Shown one piece after another: positions 8,450 to 17,515 of a DNA stretch of 64,000 nucleotides (position 1 is the stretch's first letter; each line of letters opens with the position of its first letter). The stretch lies in the NCBI RefSeq assembly GCF_039645965.1, contig NZ_CP147917.1:1240001-1304000 (forward strand), read 5' to 3'. The translations under genes were made by a program, and so were the position numbers. Under the pieces are notes generated by a model. The model saw only the letters and a list, made by a program, of their open reading frames with translations. It was not told where the DNA came from and searched no databases. This stretch comes from Sulfurimonas sp. HSL3-2 (GTDB lineage: Bacteria; Campylobacterota; Campylobacteria; Campylobacterales; Sulfurimonadaceae).

Positions 8450-8455
8450 TATAAT
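8450..8455 (+). promoter_or_regulatory. Candidate -10 box for the TPR-FecR-cyclase operon
   Basis: A perfect TATAAT lies 36 bp before the ATG at 8492, in the 76-bp gap after pyk. No strong -35 is visible; the region upstream is T-rich, as in many Campylobacterota promoters. It would let the three-gene operon be expressed independently of pyk. Confidence 0.5.
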
Positions 8456-8491
8456 CAAGGAAGTATGATGGTTTAACCTAAAGGAAACGGC

Positions 8492-9727
8492 ATGAAAATC
8501 TTTGTGTTTTTACTCTCTATAAATGTTTTATTACTTGCAAGTTATGAGAAAGCAGATCAGTTTTATAAGGCTAAAGAGTATGAAAAAGCGGTAGCGGAGG
8601 CTAAAGCCTCTACTGATGAGTATCAGACTCCAAGACTTCATCTGCTTTGGGCAAAATCTGCCGAGGCACTAGGCAGTTTGAATGAAGCGATGAGCGCTTA
8701 TGAAAGAGTTCTAATCTTAGATGAGAACAACAGTGAAGCAAAAACTGCTCTTATAAGACTTTATAAACAGAGCGGCAAAGATGAGCTGGCTTATGAGATG
8801 AGCGACTCTTTAAAACCTGCCGGACAAAGATCTTCACCCGATCCCCTGAAAGCAAAAGCATCGGCTGCAATAGGATACGACTCAAATATCAATGTCACTC
8901 CGGGAAGCGGTGTGTTGGATAACTATTACGGCACCACGAACAATGAAGGTGTACTCTCTACAATGTTTTCCAGATTTACCGGAGACGTCAGCTACAGGGA
9001 TAACTTTCAAGAGAATAACGGAGCGTATTACAAAGGGGCTGCGAGAGTTTACTATCAAAACAATTTTAAAGAGAGTCGTTACAATCTTTTTTCCGGTTCG
9101 CTTGAAGTCGGCGGAGGATATAAAGAAGACGGATATGATCTTTATATTCCCCTTGTCTATGATGACGTCTACTACTTGGACAAAAAACTTTTTCATCAGT
9201 ATGCGCTGAGTCCAAGACTTACGATGTTCTTGACAGACGAGTTGATCTGTAATCTCAATGCAAGTTACACTAAACGCTACTACTCCGGTTCCTCAAATCA
9301 AAAAATAGATATAGATATTTTGGGTTCCGCTGTTGATCTTTACTATATATTTGATAAGAACTATCTCTTTTTGAAAACAGCCTATGAGACTTTTCATACA
9401 GGCGATACAGGTGGGACACTTTTTATAAATAAACGTATATTTACAGCCTCATTAGGTGTAAACTACAAAGTAGTGCCATGGCTTATCGCCAGAATCGATT
9501 ATAAATTCATATATGCCTCTTTTGATGACGACGTAGCTACGATATACACTACTGACAACACCAGGAGATTAGACAACCTCCATCAGGTAGAGCTCAAACT
9601 CTCCCACAACCTAAAAGACAATCTGGAGTTGTATCTGTCGGACAGATATGCTAAAAACACCTCAAACTATGTACCTGCGGAGTATAGTAAAAATATTATT
9701 ATGCTCGGCATCGGTCTAAACTATTAG
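8492..9727 (+). CDS. TPR and outer-membrane beta-barrel-like exported protein
   Basis: This 411-residue protein has a short signal peptide (FVFLLSINVLLLAS, about residues 4-17). Residues about 18-110 are alpha-helical with TPR-like repeats (YEKADQFYKAKEYEKAVAEA, then LGSLNEAMSAYERVLILDEN). The rest is rich in alternating aromatic and polar residues and ends IIMLGIGLNY with a terminal aromatic residue, as in outer-membrane barrels. The architecture recalls DUF560/surface-assembly-type proteins, but I cannot assign a family. It is followed by a FecR protein (12 bp) and a CHASE2 cyclase with no gap, so it is probably the outer-membrane part of a sensing or export system. Confidence 0.6.
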   Translation: MKIFVFLLSINVLLLASYEKADQFYKAKEYEKAVAEAKASTDEYQTPRLHLLWAKSAEALGSLNEAMSAYERVLILDENNSEAKTALIRLYKQSGKDELAYEMSDSLKPAGQRSSPDPLKAKASAAIGYDSNINVTPGSGVLDNYYGTTNNEGVLSTMFSRFTGDVSYRDNFQENNGAYYKGAARVYYQNNFKESRYNLFSGSLEVGGGYKEDGYDLYIPLVYDDVYYLDKKLFHQYALSPRLTMFLTDELICNLNASYTKRYYSGSSNQKIDIDILGSAVDLYYIFDKNYLFLKTAYETFHTGDTGGTLFINKRIFTASLGVNYKVVPWLIARIDYKFIYASFDDDVATIYTTDNTRRLDNLHQVELKLSHNLKDNLELYLSDRYAKNTSNYVPAEYSKNIIMLGIGLNY

Positions 9728-9739
9728 GAGTATAGAGTC

Positions 9740-10450
9740 ATGAAACTACTTATATTATTATTTTTAGCCTTATCTGCCTGGGCGGATATAGGGACTGTTA
9801 TGGTCGTAAAAGGTCAGGCTCAACTAAATCGTTCCGATCAGATGCTAGATATCAAAAGCGGTATGAAACTTCTAACAGCTGATGAGATACTCACAAAAGC
9901 AAAAAGCAGAGTACAGGTGATGCTCGTGGACAATACCGTTATAACCATCGGTGCAAACACATCTTTTAAATTCAATGATATTAAGTTTGACGGTTCACCG
10001 GACTCTAAAGCGGATATGAAAGCAAGCAGAGGTTTTTTTCGCTGTGTGACCGGGGAGATAGGCAAGATCGCTCCTGAAAGGTTTAAAGTAAAAACTGCTT
10101 CGGCGACCATCGGTATTAGAGGAACAGATTTCTCTGCCGATATAATGCCAAAAAGAGAGCTGATCCGATGTTACAGCGGGATCATAAGCGTTCAATATGC
10201 TTCCTATCTCAAAGAGATAAAAGCCGGCAAGATGATAGAACTTCGTGAAAATCAGATCGAGATCAGAGATATGAAAGCCCAAAGAGAAAAGAACAGAGAT
10301 CAAGAGGTATACCAAGTAGTAGAAAAAGAACTGGATGCGCCTGATATGCCGGCTAAAGACCTTTCAGATATGACCACACAACAAGAACAATCAAAACCAA
10401 GTGGAGGGAATCCTGCTGTAGGGGGACCTTTTGCTGCTCCAATAAACTAA
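9740..10450 (+). CDS. FecR domain exported protein
   Basis: This 236-residue protein has a signal peptide (LLILLFLALSAWA, about residues 3-15). A FecR domain follows: IGTVMVVKGQAQLNR, VMLVDNTVITIGANTSF and the typical VKTASATIGIRGTDFSA. FecR domains are periplasmic beta-rich sensor or scaffold domains, here without the anti-sigma N-terminal part. The C-terminus (residues about 175-236) is charged, then Gly/Pro-rich. Its stop codon abuts the start of the CHASE2 cyclase directly, indicating translational coupling. FecR plus CHASE2-cyclase pairs are known in other proteobacteria; the signal they sense is not established. Confidence 0.8.
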   Translation: MKLLILLFLALSAWADIGTVMVVKGQAQLNRSDQMLDIKSGMKLLTADEILTKAKSRVQVMLVDNTVITIGANTSFKFNDIKFDGSPDSKADMKASRGFFRCVTGEIGKIAPERFKVKTASATIGIRGTDFSADIMPKRELIRCYSGIISVQYASYLKEIKAGKMIELRENQIEIRDMKAQREKNRDQEVYQVVEKELDAPDMPAKDLSDMTTQQEQSKPSGGNPAVGGPFAAPIN

Positions 10451-12577
10451 ATGAAAAACTTTATATTTAAAGTTTTTGCAGCTTTTTTGTTGGCATCATC
10501 GCTCTCTTGGACATATCTTTTTATGCCGGAGGCTTTTTTCTCTCTTAACAGCAGGTTTATGGATTTTCTATTCATAATCCGCGGTGAACTGCCTAAGAGC
10601 GATAAAGTAGTCATCGTAGATATAGATGAAAAATCTCTAAAACAGTATGGTCAGTGGCCGTGGTCGAGAGACCTTGTCTCAAAACTGATCTACAAGATCA
10701 GTGATGCAGATGCCGGGATCATAGGCTTGGATATCGTCTTTGCAGAGGATGACAGGACATCTCCGCACAGACTTATCTCCAAGTTTGCCGGAGTATCCAA
10801 GAACCTGCCAAACTATGATGAGATACTTGCCGAGTGCTTCACTAAAACACCGGTGATCGGCGGCTACATGTTCACATTTGAAAAAACAGATGAGCAAGAC
10901 ACACCTATGGTACCGGCAGTCTTTATCGAACACGGTATTAATGACAGTAGCCTGTTACAACCCAGCGGAGTCGTTTTAAATACACCTGTTCTTCAAAACT
11001 CACTCTATTCAAGCGGTTTTTTCAACAATACTCCCGATGAGGGTGGAATGATCAGACATATTCCGCTTATCATGAAGTATGACGGCGTCATATATCCATC
11101 ATTGGCCTTAGAGATGGTAAGAGTCTACAGCCAAAGCAAGAAAGTGGATGTCATCGGTGATGAATCAGGAGTAAAACGCATAACGTTTGGAGAGTTCAAT
11201 ATCCCGACCGATCATTCAGGCAGACTTGTCGTCAATTTCAGAGGTGCTAAAAAATACTTCAAGTATATCAGCGCAGCAGACATCTTAAACAATCAGTTTG
11301 ATCCAAAAGAGCTGCAAAACAAGTTTGTACTTGTCGGAACATCTGCCGTGGGTCTGTTTGACCTGAGATCGATCCCTTTTGACAATGCCATAGCCGGAGT
11401 AGAAGTTCATGCAAACGCCATCGATAATATCTTACAGCAGGATTTTTTATATAGACCCTCTGTCGCAGTCGTTTATGATCTGATAATAATCTGGGCTATC
11501 GTATTTGGACTGATGCTGCTTTTTTCATATATCAAATCATGGATCATTATTCCTGTAGCTACCCTTGTTTTATATGGCTTGTTCAAAATATTTTTTATAT
11601 CGATCTTTCAGTACGGTCTTGTCTTAAACCTGCTCTTTCCGATCATGGCTTTCTCTTTGACCTTGATACTGTCCGTCGCCATCGATTATATTATGGCTTC
11701 AAGACAAAAAGAGGAGGTCAAAAGGCTGCTTGGCAAAAAAGTATCGCCTGCGATCATGGACTATCTTATCGCTCACTCAAGAGAAGACCTTGTTGCATCA
11801 AGAGAGCTTGAAGCAACGATATTTTTCAGCGATATACGCTCTTTTACGACCATCTCAGAGAAGATAGGTTCTCCGGACAAAGTGATCCATATGCTAAATG
11901 CATATATGACACCGATGGTGGAAAACATCGTATCTCATAAAGGTACGGTCGATAAGTTCATCGGTGATGCGATCATGGCGTATTGGAATGCCCCTGTCGT
12001 CATTGAAGATCATGCAGACAAAGCGGTCACAAGTGCGATAGAGCAGATAGAGATGCTTCCTAAAGTAAATGAGATGATAAAACCGCTGTATGATGTAGAG
12101 ATCGCTATTGGTATCGGTATCCATACAGGAGTGGTGACGGCAGGAGATATGGGTTCCTACGGTAGAAGCGATTACACCATCATAGGTGACAATGTAAACC
12201 TGGCTTCAAGACTGGAAGGACTTACAAAACAATACGCGGCACAGATACTTATCACTCATGCTACTTACTCACGCCTAAAAGGAGATTATAGGATAAGACC
12301 TATTGATCTCGTCGAGGTAAAGGGAAAACATGAAGCTGTCGAGATATATGAAGTAATCTGCAGCAATAAAAACATATCCGACGATGAGATGCAGCTTTAC
12401 AGTGAGGCTGTAAAATATTTTAGAGATTCAAATGTCGGTTTGGCATATGAAAACTTTAAAAAACTGCAAGAGCAAAACCCATGCAGACTCTATGAGTTTT
12501 ATATAGAAAGATGCGAATATTTTATACAAAATCCGGATATCGAGTTTACACCTATCTTAAAAATGAGTACAAAATAG
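10451..12577 (+). CDS. CHASE2-domain class III adenylate cyclase
   Basis: This 708-residue membrane protein has an N-terminal transmembrane helix, a periplasmic CHASE2 sensor (about residues 30-320, including DIDEKSLKQYGQWPW), three membrane helices (about 335-420) and a cytoplasmic class III cyclase domain (about 450-640). All catalytic elements are visible: metal-binding Asp in FFSDIRSFT and KFIGDAIMAYW, the purine-selecting Lys in TVDKFIGD, and the Asp and Thr in SDYTIIGDNVNLASRLEG with the transition-state Asn and Arg. This pattern fits adenylate rather than guanylate cyclase. A C-terminal extension of about 60 residues is TPR-like. cAMP signalling is uncommon in Campylobacterota, so the target is open. 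Confidence 0.88.
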   Translation: MKNFIFKVFAAFLLASSLSWTYLFMPEAFFSLNSRFMDFLFIIRGELPKSDKVVIVDIDEKSLKQYGQWPWSRDLVSKLIYKISDADAGIIGLDIVFAEDDRTSPHRLISKFAGVSKNLPNYDEILAECFTKTPVIGGYMFTFEKTDEQDTPMVPAVFIEHGINDSSLLQPSGVVLNTPVLQNSLYSSGFFNNTPDEGGMIRHIPLIMKYDGVIYPSLALEMVRVYSQSKKVDVIGDESGVKRITFGEFNIPTDHSGRLVVNFRGAKKYFKYISAADILNNQFDPKELQNKFVLVGTSAVGLFDLRSIPFDNAIAGVEVHANAIDNILQQDFLYRPSVAVVYDLIIIWAIVFGLMLLFSYIKSWIIIPVATLVLYGLFKIFFISIFQYGLVLNLLFPIMAFSLTLILSVAIDYIMASRQKEEVKRLLGKKVSPAIMDYLIAHSREDLVASRELEATIFFSDIRSFTTISEKIGSPDKVIHMLNAYMTPMVENIVSHKGTVDKFIGDAIMAYWNAPVVIEDHADKAVTSAIEQIEMLPKVNEMIKPLYDVEIAIGIGIHTGVVTAGDMGSYGRSDYTIIGDNVNLASRLEGLTKQYAAQILITHATYSRLKGDYRIRPIDLVEVKGKHEAVEIYEVICSNKNISDDEMQLYSEAVKYFRDSNVGLAYENFKKLQEQNPCRLYEFYIERCEYFIQNPDIEFTPILKMSTK

Positions 12578-12586
12578 TCTCTTGAC

Positions 12587-12985
12587 TCACTGCTCTTTAT
12601 GGCGTTTTTCCAGCTCGAACCATTTTGTGTTCACGTCATCACTTTTTACTGCGATGTCGGGCTTTTTATTGCTCTGCCAAAGAGCCTCTTGGGGCTTTGG
12701 ACATGCCCGCACACACTCACCGCAGTAGATGCAAAGGTATGGATTATAGTTGTATTCCTGCCCTTTTTTGTTCTTCTCGTTTTGAGAGGGGTTGTCGGTC
12801 TTTACGAACAGGATAGCTCCGGGAGGACATGCCTTTTCACACTTCAGACAGTAGATGCAAGACTCTTCGCCGTACTCTATGAGCCCTCTGTACTCTTTGT
12901 CCTTTGGTATAGGAGTCACGGGATAATCAAGAGTCTGCGGCTTTTTAAAAAGATTTGTAAATGCTTTAAAGAGTGAGGTGAACAT
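12587..12985 (-). CDS. echF: Ech-type hydrogenase ferredoxin subunit EchF
   Basis: This 132-residue polyferredoxin has two classical [4Fe-4S] motifs, CIYCLKCEKACPPG and CIYCGECVRACPKP. It is homologous to NuoI/HycF and passes electrons between the EchC small subunit and soluble ferredoxin. It is the last gene of the operon, converging on the cyclase gene with only 9 bp between the stops and no visible terminator. Length and place in the echABCDEF order match the family. The C-terminal 30 residues are charged. Confidence 0.9.
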   Translation of the reverse strand: MFTSLFKAFTNLFKKPQTLDYPVTPIPKDKEYRGLIEYGEESCIYCLKCEKACPPGAILFVKTDNPSQNEKNKKGQEYNYNPYLCIYCGECVRACPKPQEALWQSNKKPDIAVKSDDVNTKWFELEKRHKEQ

Positions 12986-12994
12986 CGCTTTACC

Positions 12995-14080
12995 CTACTT
13001 CGCCGTACACGACATACACGGGTCAAAAGATGCCAGTACTGCCGGAGCATCCGCATACTCTTCACCCAAAAATATATGTGAAAACGCAGGGATGCATGAG
13101 AACGTCGGTGTCTTTATGCGTACGCGTTCAAGCATCGCCGTGCCGTTTGCTTTGACATAGTACATCAGCTCACCTCTTGGAGCTTCAAAGCGCACTACAG
13201 TCTCGCCCTCAGGCTTACCCTTGACCTTTGTGACTATTTCGCCTTCGGGAACTCCGTTTAAGATGTTCTCGCACATCTCTATGGAGTTTACTATCTCGTT
13301 GAGCCTTACGATGTTCCTTGCATTAATATCACCGTCCGTGTGCGTCTGCATCTTATAGCCGACCTCGTTGTAGGGAAGGTAGTCTATCTCGTTACGCACA
13401 TCGATGCGCAGTCCCGAAGCGCGGGCAAGAGGCCCTATGGCGTTGTACATGTAAGCCTCGTCAAGACTTAGAGCACCGATGCCTTTGAACTTCAAAGAGA
13501 GACTCCAGTTGTTGGTGAACTCATCCATATAGCCCTGCACTTTTTGCTTGACCTCGTAAAGGTTCTCTTTTACCTTTTGGACACTGTTTACATCCAAGTC
13601 TCTGTTGACCCCGCCGATGTTTATATAGTCAAACTGTATCCTGTTGCCCGTAATGAGTTCCTGTATCTCCATGATGAGTTCTCTGTCACCCATGATCCGC
13701 ATAAACATAGCTTCAAAACCCGCATTTTCACAGGTATGCGCCAGACAGAGCATGTGTGAATGGATACGGTCGAGTTCCAAAAGCAGGATCCTCAGGTATT
13801 TTGCCTTAGATGTTATCTCTGCACCTAAAAGCTTCTCTATGGCAGCCGTATAGGTAAGAGAATGTGTGATGGCACAAAGCCCGCAGACTCTGGCGACCAC
13901 ATACCCGATGGAGTCGAATTTAAAACTCGTGGTACACGCTTTTTCCACTCCTCTGTGGACAAACCCCACATCTGAATCAACACCGATTATCTTCTCGTTC
14001 TCGCACTCGAACTTAAACCTCACAGGTTCTAAAAGCGAGATATGCTGTGAGCCCAGAGGGATGTTTATCGTCTTTTTCAT
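12995..14080 (-). CDS. echE: Ech-type [NiFe] hydrogenase large subunit EchE
   Basis: This 361-residue large subunit of a group 4 hydrogenase has both nickel-binding cysteine pairs: RVCGLCAITH near the N-terminus and DPCMSC at the C-terminus. Only three residues (Thr-Ala-Lys) follow the last cysteine, so there is no C-terminal tail to remove and no maturation protease should be needed; CooH-type enzymes behave this way. I chose ATG 14080 because AAGGA lies 8 bases upstream and the ATGA overlaps the echD stop. ATG 14089 is possible but its AAAAGG is too close. It forms the catalytic core with EchC and EchD. Confidence 0.92.
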   Translation of the reverse strand: MKKTINIPLGSQHISLLEPVRFKFECENEKIIGVDSDVGFVHRGVEKACTTSFKFDSIGYVVARVCGLCAITHSLTYTAAIEKLLGAEITSKAKYLRILLLELDRIHSHMLCLAHTCENAGFEAMFMRIMGDRELIMEIQELITGNRIQFDYINIGGVNRDLDVNSVQKVKENLYEVKQKVQGYMDEFTNNWSLSLKFKGIGALSLDEAYMYNAIGPLARASGLRIDVRNEIDYLPYNEVGYKMQTHTDGDINARNIVRLNEIVNSIEMCENILNGVPEGEIVTKVKGKPEGETVVRFEAPRGELMYYVKANGTAMLERVRIKTPTFSCIPAFSHIFLGEEYADAPAVLASFDPCMSCTAK

Positions 14081-14424
14081 ACCGAGCATCCTTTTAACGG
14101 AGAGATCTCTGAGTCCTCGTCAAGATAGAGCCCTTTAGAACTGCCCTCGACAGTCACTCCGAACATATCTACAAGCTCACGCTGAGAGATGATGGCTGAG
14201 GGGATCATATCGACGACTGAGGGGATGGTGTCGGTGTAGTCTATAACTACGTAATAGATAACGATCTCATCCATCGCCTCATACTTTGAAAATATCCACT
14301 GTACCTCTAGTCTCTCATCTGCAAGCGCCACTCCGTTTAAAGTCAAAAAATGCCACTTTTTATAGTCATAGAACTCTTTTATCTCATCTCGTATCTTTTC
14401 TAAAGAGACCTCAATCTTTTGCAT
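14077..14424 (-). CDS. echD: Ech-type hydrogenase subunit EchD (NuoC-like)
   Basis: This 115-residue protein corresponds to the 30-kDa NuoC-like subunit. The pattern SQRELVDMFGVTVEG near residues 80-95 is the family signature (E-RE-xDMFG). It is a structural subunit of the soluble arm between EchC and EchE. It overlaps echC by 14 bp and echE by 4 bp. The length matches EchD of known Ech enzymes, which is much shorter than NuoC of complex I. Confidence 0.87.
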   Translation of the reverse strand: MQKIEVSLEKIRDEIKEFYDYKKWHFLTLNGVALADERLEVQWIFSKYEAMDEIVIYYVVIDYTDTIPSVVDMIPSAIISQRELVDMFGVTVEGSSKGLYLDEDSEISPLKGCSV

Positions 14425-14944
14425 CGTCTTCCCCTACTTTTAGTGCGCTGTGGCGTCTATTTACTATGCCGTCATCTATTGTCGCAGCTTTAAACAGTTT
14501 GAACGGTTTTTCCATCTCTTTGCTCTTATGTTCGAGTATCTCCAACCCTTTGACGACTCCGTCGATGATAAGCTCAGGAGAGGATGCGCATCCCGGTACA
14601 TAGACATCCACCGGGATATACCTGTCTATGCCTACCTCTACGTTGTACATATCTCTAAACACACACCCCGTACACGCACAGCTTCCAACTGCGATGACCA
14701 CTTTTGGTTCAGGCATCTGAGTGTAGAGTTCCACCAGTCTCTCTCTTGTCCTGTACGTAACGGGACCCGTCACCAAAAAGATGTCCGACTGCTTTGGATT
14801 TCCCGTGTTTATGACACCGAATCTCTCAAGGTCATACTTCGGCGAGAGCGCGGCAAGTATCTCGATGTCGCATCCGTTGCAGCTTCCTGCGTTATAGTGG
14901 AGTATCCAAGGGGATTTTTTCCTGTATTTTTTAAGATCAAACAT
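14411..14944 (-). CDS. echC: Ech-type hydrogenase small subunit EchC (NuoB-like)
   Basis: This 177-residue NuoB-like subunit carries the proximal [4Fe-4S] cluster next to the NiFe site. Four ligand cysteines are visible in AGSCNGCDIE, GSCACTGCVF and VPGCASSPEL. Unlike the two group 1-type small subunits of this window, the CxxC of the proximal site is intact. A C-terminal extension of about 30 residues follows the conserved core. It overlaps echB by 8 bp and echD by 14 bp. Confidence 0.92.
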   Translation of the reverse strand: MFDLKKYRKKSPWILHYNAGSCNGCDIEILAALSPKYDLERFGVINTGNPKQSDIFLVTGPVTYRTRERLVELYTQMPEPKVVIAVGSCACTGCVFRDMYNVEVGIDRYIPVDVYVPGCASSPELIIDGVVKGLEILEHKSKEMEKPFKLFKAATIDDGIVNRRHSALKVGEDDAKD

Positions 14945-15761
14945 AAGAGAGTCCTATAAGATTGACAGTTCCAAGAACGATGCCAAGAGTCAAGACTATC
15001 TTTATCAGGTCTCTCATCTTTACCCTCGCCGTTGCATTGTCTACCAGATTCACCAGCAGAAACGTACCGATAAACAGGGCAGTACCTAAAGCGATATTGT
15101 CCCCGGCAAACAGCATAAGTAGAAGGTAGATAAAGACATACTCCAGCCATTTTGCCATATACATAAACTCAAAGAACACTCCGCTGTACTCCACCTCGAC
15201 ACCGCCGATGATCTCCTGATGCGCTTCCGTCGCGTTAAATGGAGACTTCTTCAGCTTTACAGGGATGATCATTAAAAAGGTCAAAAAGAGCAAGAACAGA
15301 GGTATGATGGATGAGGCGTTTGCTCTTATCGCAGATATCTCAAAACTGCCGTTTATCATAAAAAAACCGACTGCCATCATAACCAAGACAGGCTCATATG
15401 CCAATGTGGCAAGAAGTTCTCTGTTGGCACCTATATGTGAATATACCGATCTCACGCTAAAGCCTGCAAGGATAAGAAAGACGACTGAGAGAAGATGCAA
15501 GAAAATAATATATAGCAGGTTTTCTCCCAAAATTATAAACGCTACGACTATCCAAAGCGTAATGAAATAGACGATGCCAAGTATCGAGTGATAAGGGTTT
15601 ACGATAAAAGCCTGCTTGCCTATGAGTTTATACATATCATAAAAAGGCTGCAGAAGAGGAGGACCTTTTCTGTTTTGCATCCTTGCTCTGAGCACTCTTT
15701 CAAACCCGTACAACAGACCGCCTAAAAGCGGTGCTACTGCTATGAAAAAAGCCTCCATCAT
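14937..15761 (-). CDS. echB: Ech-type hydrogenase membrane subunit EchB (NuoH-like)
   Basis: This 274-residue integral membrane protein has about eight predicted helices. NuoH-like signatures are visible: ERVLRARMQNRKGPP on the cytoplasmic side near residue 25 and KSPFNATEAHQEIIGG around residue 170. It anchors the hydrogenase arm and forms the link to the ion-translocating subunit. Two adjacent ATGs (15761 and 15758) fit; both overlap the echA stop codon region, showing translational coupling. Confidence 0.9.
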   Translation of the reverse strand: MMEAFFIAVAPLLGGLLYGFERVLRARMQNRKGPPLLQPFYDMYKLIGKQAFIVNPYHSILGIVYFITLWIVVAFIILGENLLYIIFLHLLSVVFLILAGFSVRSVYSHIGANRELLATLAYEPVLVMMAVGFFMINGSFEISAIRANASSIIPLFLLFLTFLMIIPVKLKKSPFNATEAHQEIIGGVEVEYSGVFFEFMYMAKWLEYVFIYLLLMLFAGDNIALGTALFIGTFLLVNLVDNATARVKMRDLIKIVLTLGIVLGTVNLIGLSYV

Positions 15762-17515
15762 AACAATACTCCTGCGATAAGTACCAACAAAGAGAGTGCT
15801 GCTGCGGTGTTGATACCTTTTTTAAGAGCATCCGAGAGATAAAAGTAGTACATCCCCAGCTTACTCTCATCCTTTTCACCGCAGTTGTACTCTTTGACCC
15901 TGTGGGCATTTTTAAACAGCAGAGTCGCGAATAAAATAGGTACGAACACGATCAATACCAGCGGAACGACGAATTCCAACGAGCTTAAAAAATGACTTAG
16001 AAAGATCATATATATCCCGACAAAGAGCAAAGCTAAAAGTAAAAACGAGGGTACGGTATAGAACTTAGATATCTTTACATGTAAGGGTTTTACATCCACG
16101 TCTTTTGCAAAAAGTTTTGCTACGACTTTAAAATACAGAAGCGTTAAAAGCGTGCTTCCAAGAGCCAAAAATATCAAAGCAAAGGTATAAAAAGGATTGT
16201 TAATGATCTCTTTTGAGATCGACTCTATCGCCATGAACTTCCCTATAAACACACCAAAAGGAGGAAGTGTCAGCGACGCAAAACCTACGATGATAAACAG
16301 CACCGTAAGCGGCGACCGCTCCACAAGGCCGTCGATGTCATCCACATATTTCAGACCAAAACTCTTCTCCAATACTCCCGCCTGTAAGAACAGCAGCGCT
16401 TTTGAGACGGCATGAAACATGATAAGGATCAAACAGGCAGTTACGGCTTCAGGCGTTCCTATGGCTGCCAGACTCATCATAAGTCCAAGCAGTGCGATAG
16501 TCGAATACCCAAGGATCTCTTTGAAGTAATCTTTGCCGAGAGCCAAAAGCGTAGCCGTAAAAAATACGAATGTACCAAACAGTGTCACGCCGAGAGAAAG
16601 AAACCCGCTCATCGCAGGAAATATCTTCAGCATCAGGTATGGTGCGATTTTTACCATCGTCGCACTGTGCAAAATAGCGCTCACGGGTGTCGGTGCGACC
16701 ATAGCACCGATAAGCCATTTGTCAAATGGGATGCTCGCTCCTTTTACAAACGCTGCAATTGCCAGGAAGACGACGGGAAGCAGGTATATCTCGTCTATGT
16801 TGGCCAAGAGTACGTCAAAATAAAGAGTGTTGTACTCTAAAATAGAAAATACCAAAGCCAAAAGAATAGCCACTCCGCCTATCTGGTTCATCCATAAAGC
16901 CTGAAGCGCATTTTTTACAGAGAGTTCGTCGCCTCGGTAGCCTATGAGCAGATAGGAACAAAGCGTGGTGAGTTCAAAAAGCAAAAAGAAGATCTCAATG
17001 TTGTTTGTCGAGACTATAAAGTTCATAACGGACAAAAAGAAAAAGAGTATTGCAATAAACCCGTTTTTCTTGAATCTTGAAAGCTCTTCACTCTCTATGT
17101 ATTTAAGCGCATAGACGATGATCATCCCGCCGACGATGTTGATGACAAGATACATCACCGAAGAGATATGATCGGCAAAGATATCGCTAGAGACGACTGC
17201 AGGAGAGAGATACACGACTACGGCATATAAAACAATCTGCACAAGGGCAAACAGCATCACAAGAGCATTTTTAGCTACTATACCGCGCCAAAGGAAATAG
17301 AGAAGCAGCAGAGTGTCAAGCAGTATAAAAAGCTCATGAAAGCTGTTCGGCAGAGGAAACGCAAAAGAAGTATTGAAAGAAAAAACATTACCAAGGCTCA
17401 AAGCACTGAGAGCTATGACAAACAGGATCGTAAGTATATTTCTGATCATCACGGGAGCGATTAGTGCAGCCAAAGCAAATAGCAAAGGGGCGATGATCAG
17501 GATTGCTGTCGTCAT
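15758..17515 (-). CDS. echA: Ech-type hydrogenase ion-translocating subunit EchA (NuoL-like)
   Basis: This 585-residue polytopic protein belongs to the Mrp-antiporter/NuoL family. Family segments are present: FELTTLCSYLLIGY, then KGASIPFDKWLIGAM and APTPVSAILHSATMVKI, containing the conserved lysine and histidine positions of the ion channel. It should couple H2-ferredoxin electron transfer to H+ or Na+ movement. The ATG at 17515 forms an ATGA overlap with the stop of the cytoplasmic hydrogenase large subunit, so the Ech genes are physically and translationally joined to a second hydrogenase. Confidence 0.9.
   Translation of the reverse strand: MTTAILIIAPLLFALAALIAPVMIRNILTILFVIALSALSLGNVFSFNTSFAFPLPNSFHELFILLDTLLLLYFLWRGIVAKNALVMLFALVQIVLYAVVVYLSPAVVSSDIFADHISSVMYLVINIVGGMIIVYALKYIESEELSRFKKNGFIAILFFFLSVMNFIVSTNNIEIFFLLFELTTLCSYLLIGYRGDELSVKNALQALWMNQIGGVAILLALVFSILEYNTLYFDVLLANIDEIYLLPVVFLAIAAFVKGASIPFDKWLIGAMVAPTPVSAILHSATMVKIAPYLMLKIFPAMSGFLSLGVTLFGTFVFFTATLLALGKDYFKEILGYSTIALLGLMMSLAAIGTPEAVTACLILIMFHAVSKALLFLQAGVLEKSFGLKYVDDIDGLVERSPLTVLFIIVGFASLTLPPFGVFIGKFMAIESISKEIINNPFYTFALIFLALGSTLLTLLYFKVVAKLFAKDVDVKPLHVKISKFYTVPSFLLLALLFVGIYMIFLSHFLSSLEFVVPLVLIVFVPILFATLLFKNAHRVKEYNCGEKDESKLGMYYFYLSDALKKGINTAAALSLLVLIAGVLL
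16075..16084. repeat. TTACATGTAA palindrome copy 1
   Basis: Inside echA, in the 12-base context TTTACATGTAAG on the plus strand. Confidence 0.85.

Noticed and set aside
16412-16840. A 142-codon plus-strand ORF opposite echA
   Set aside because: It lies entirely inside a conserved membrane subunit and shows no protein family pattern.
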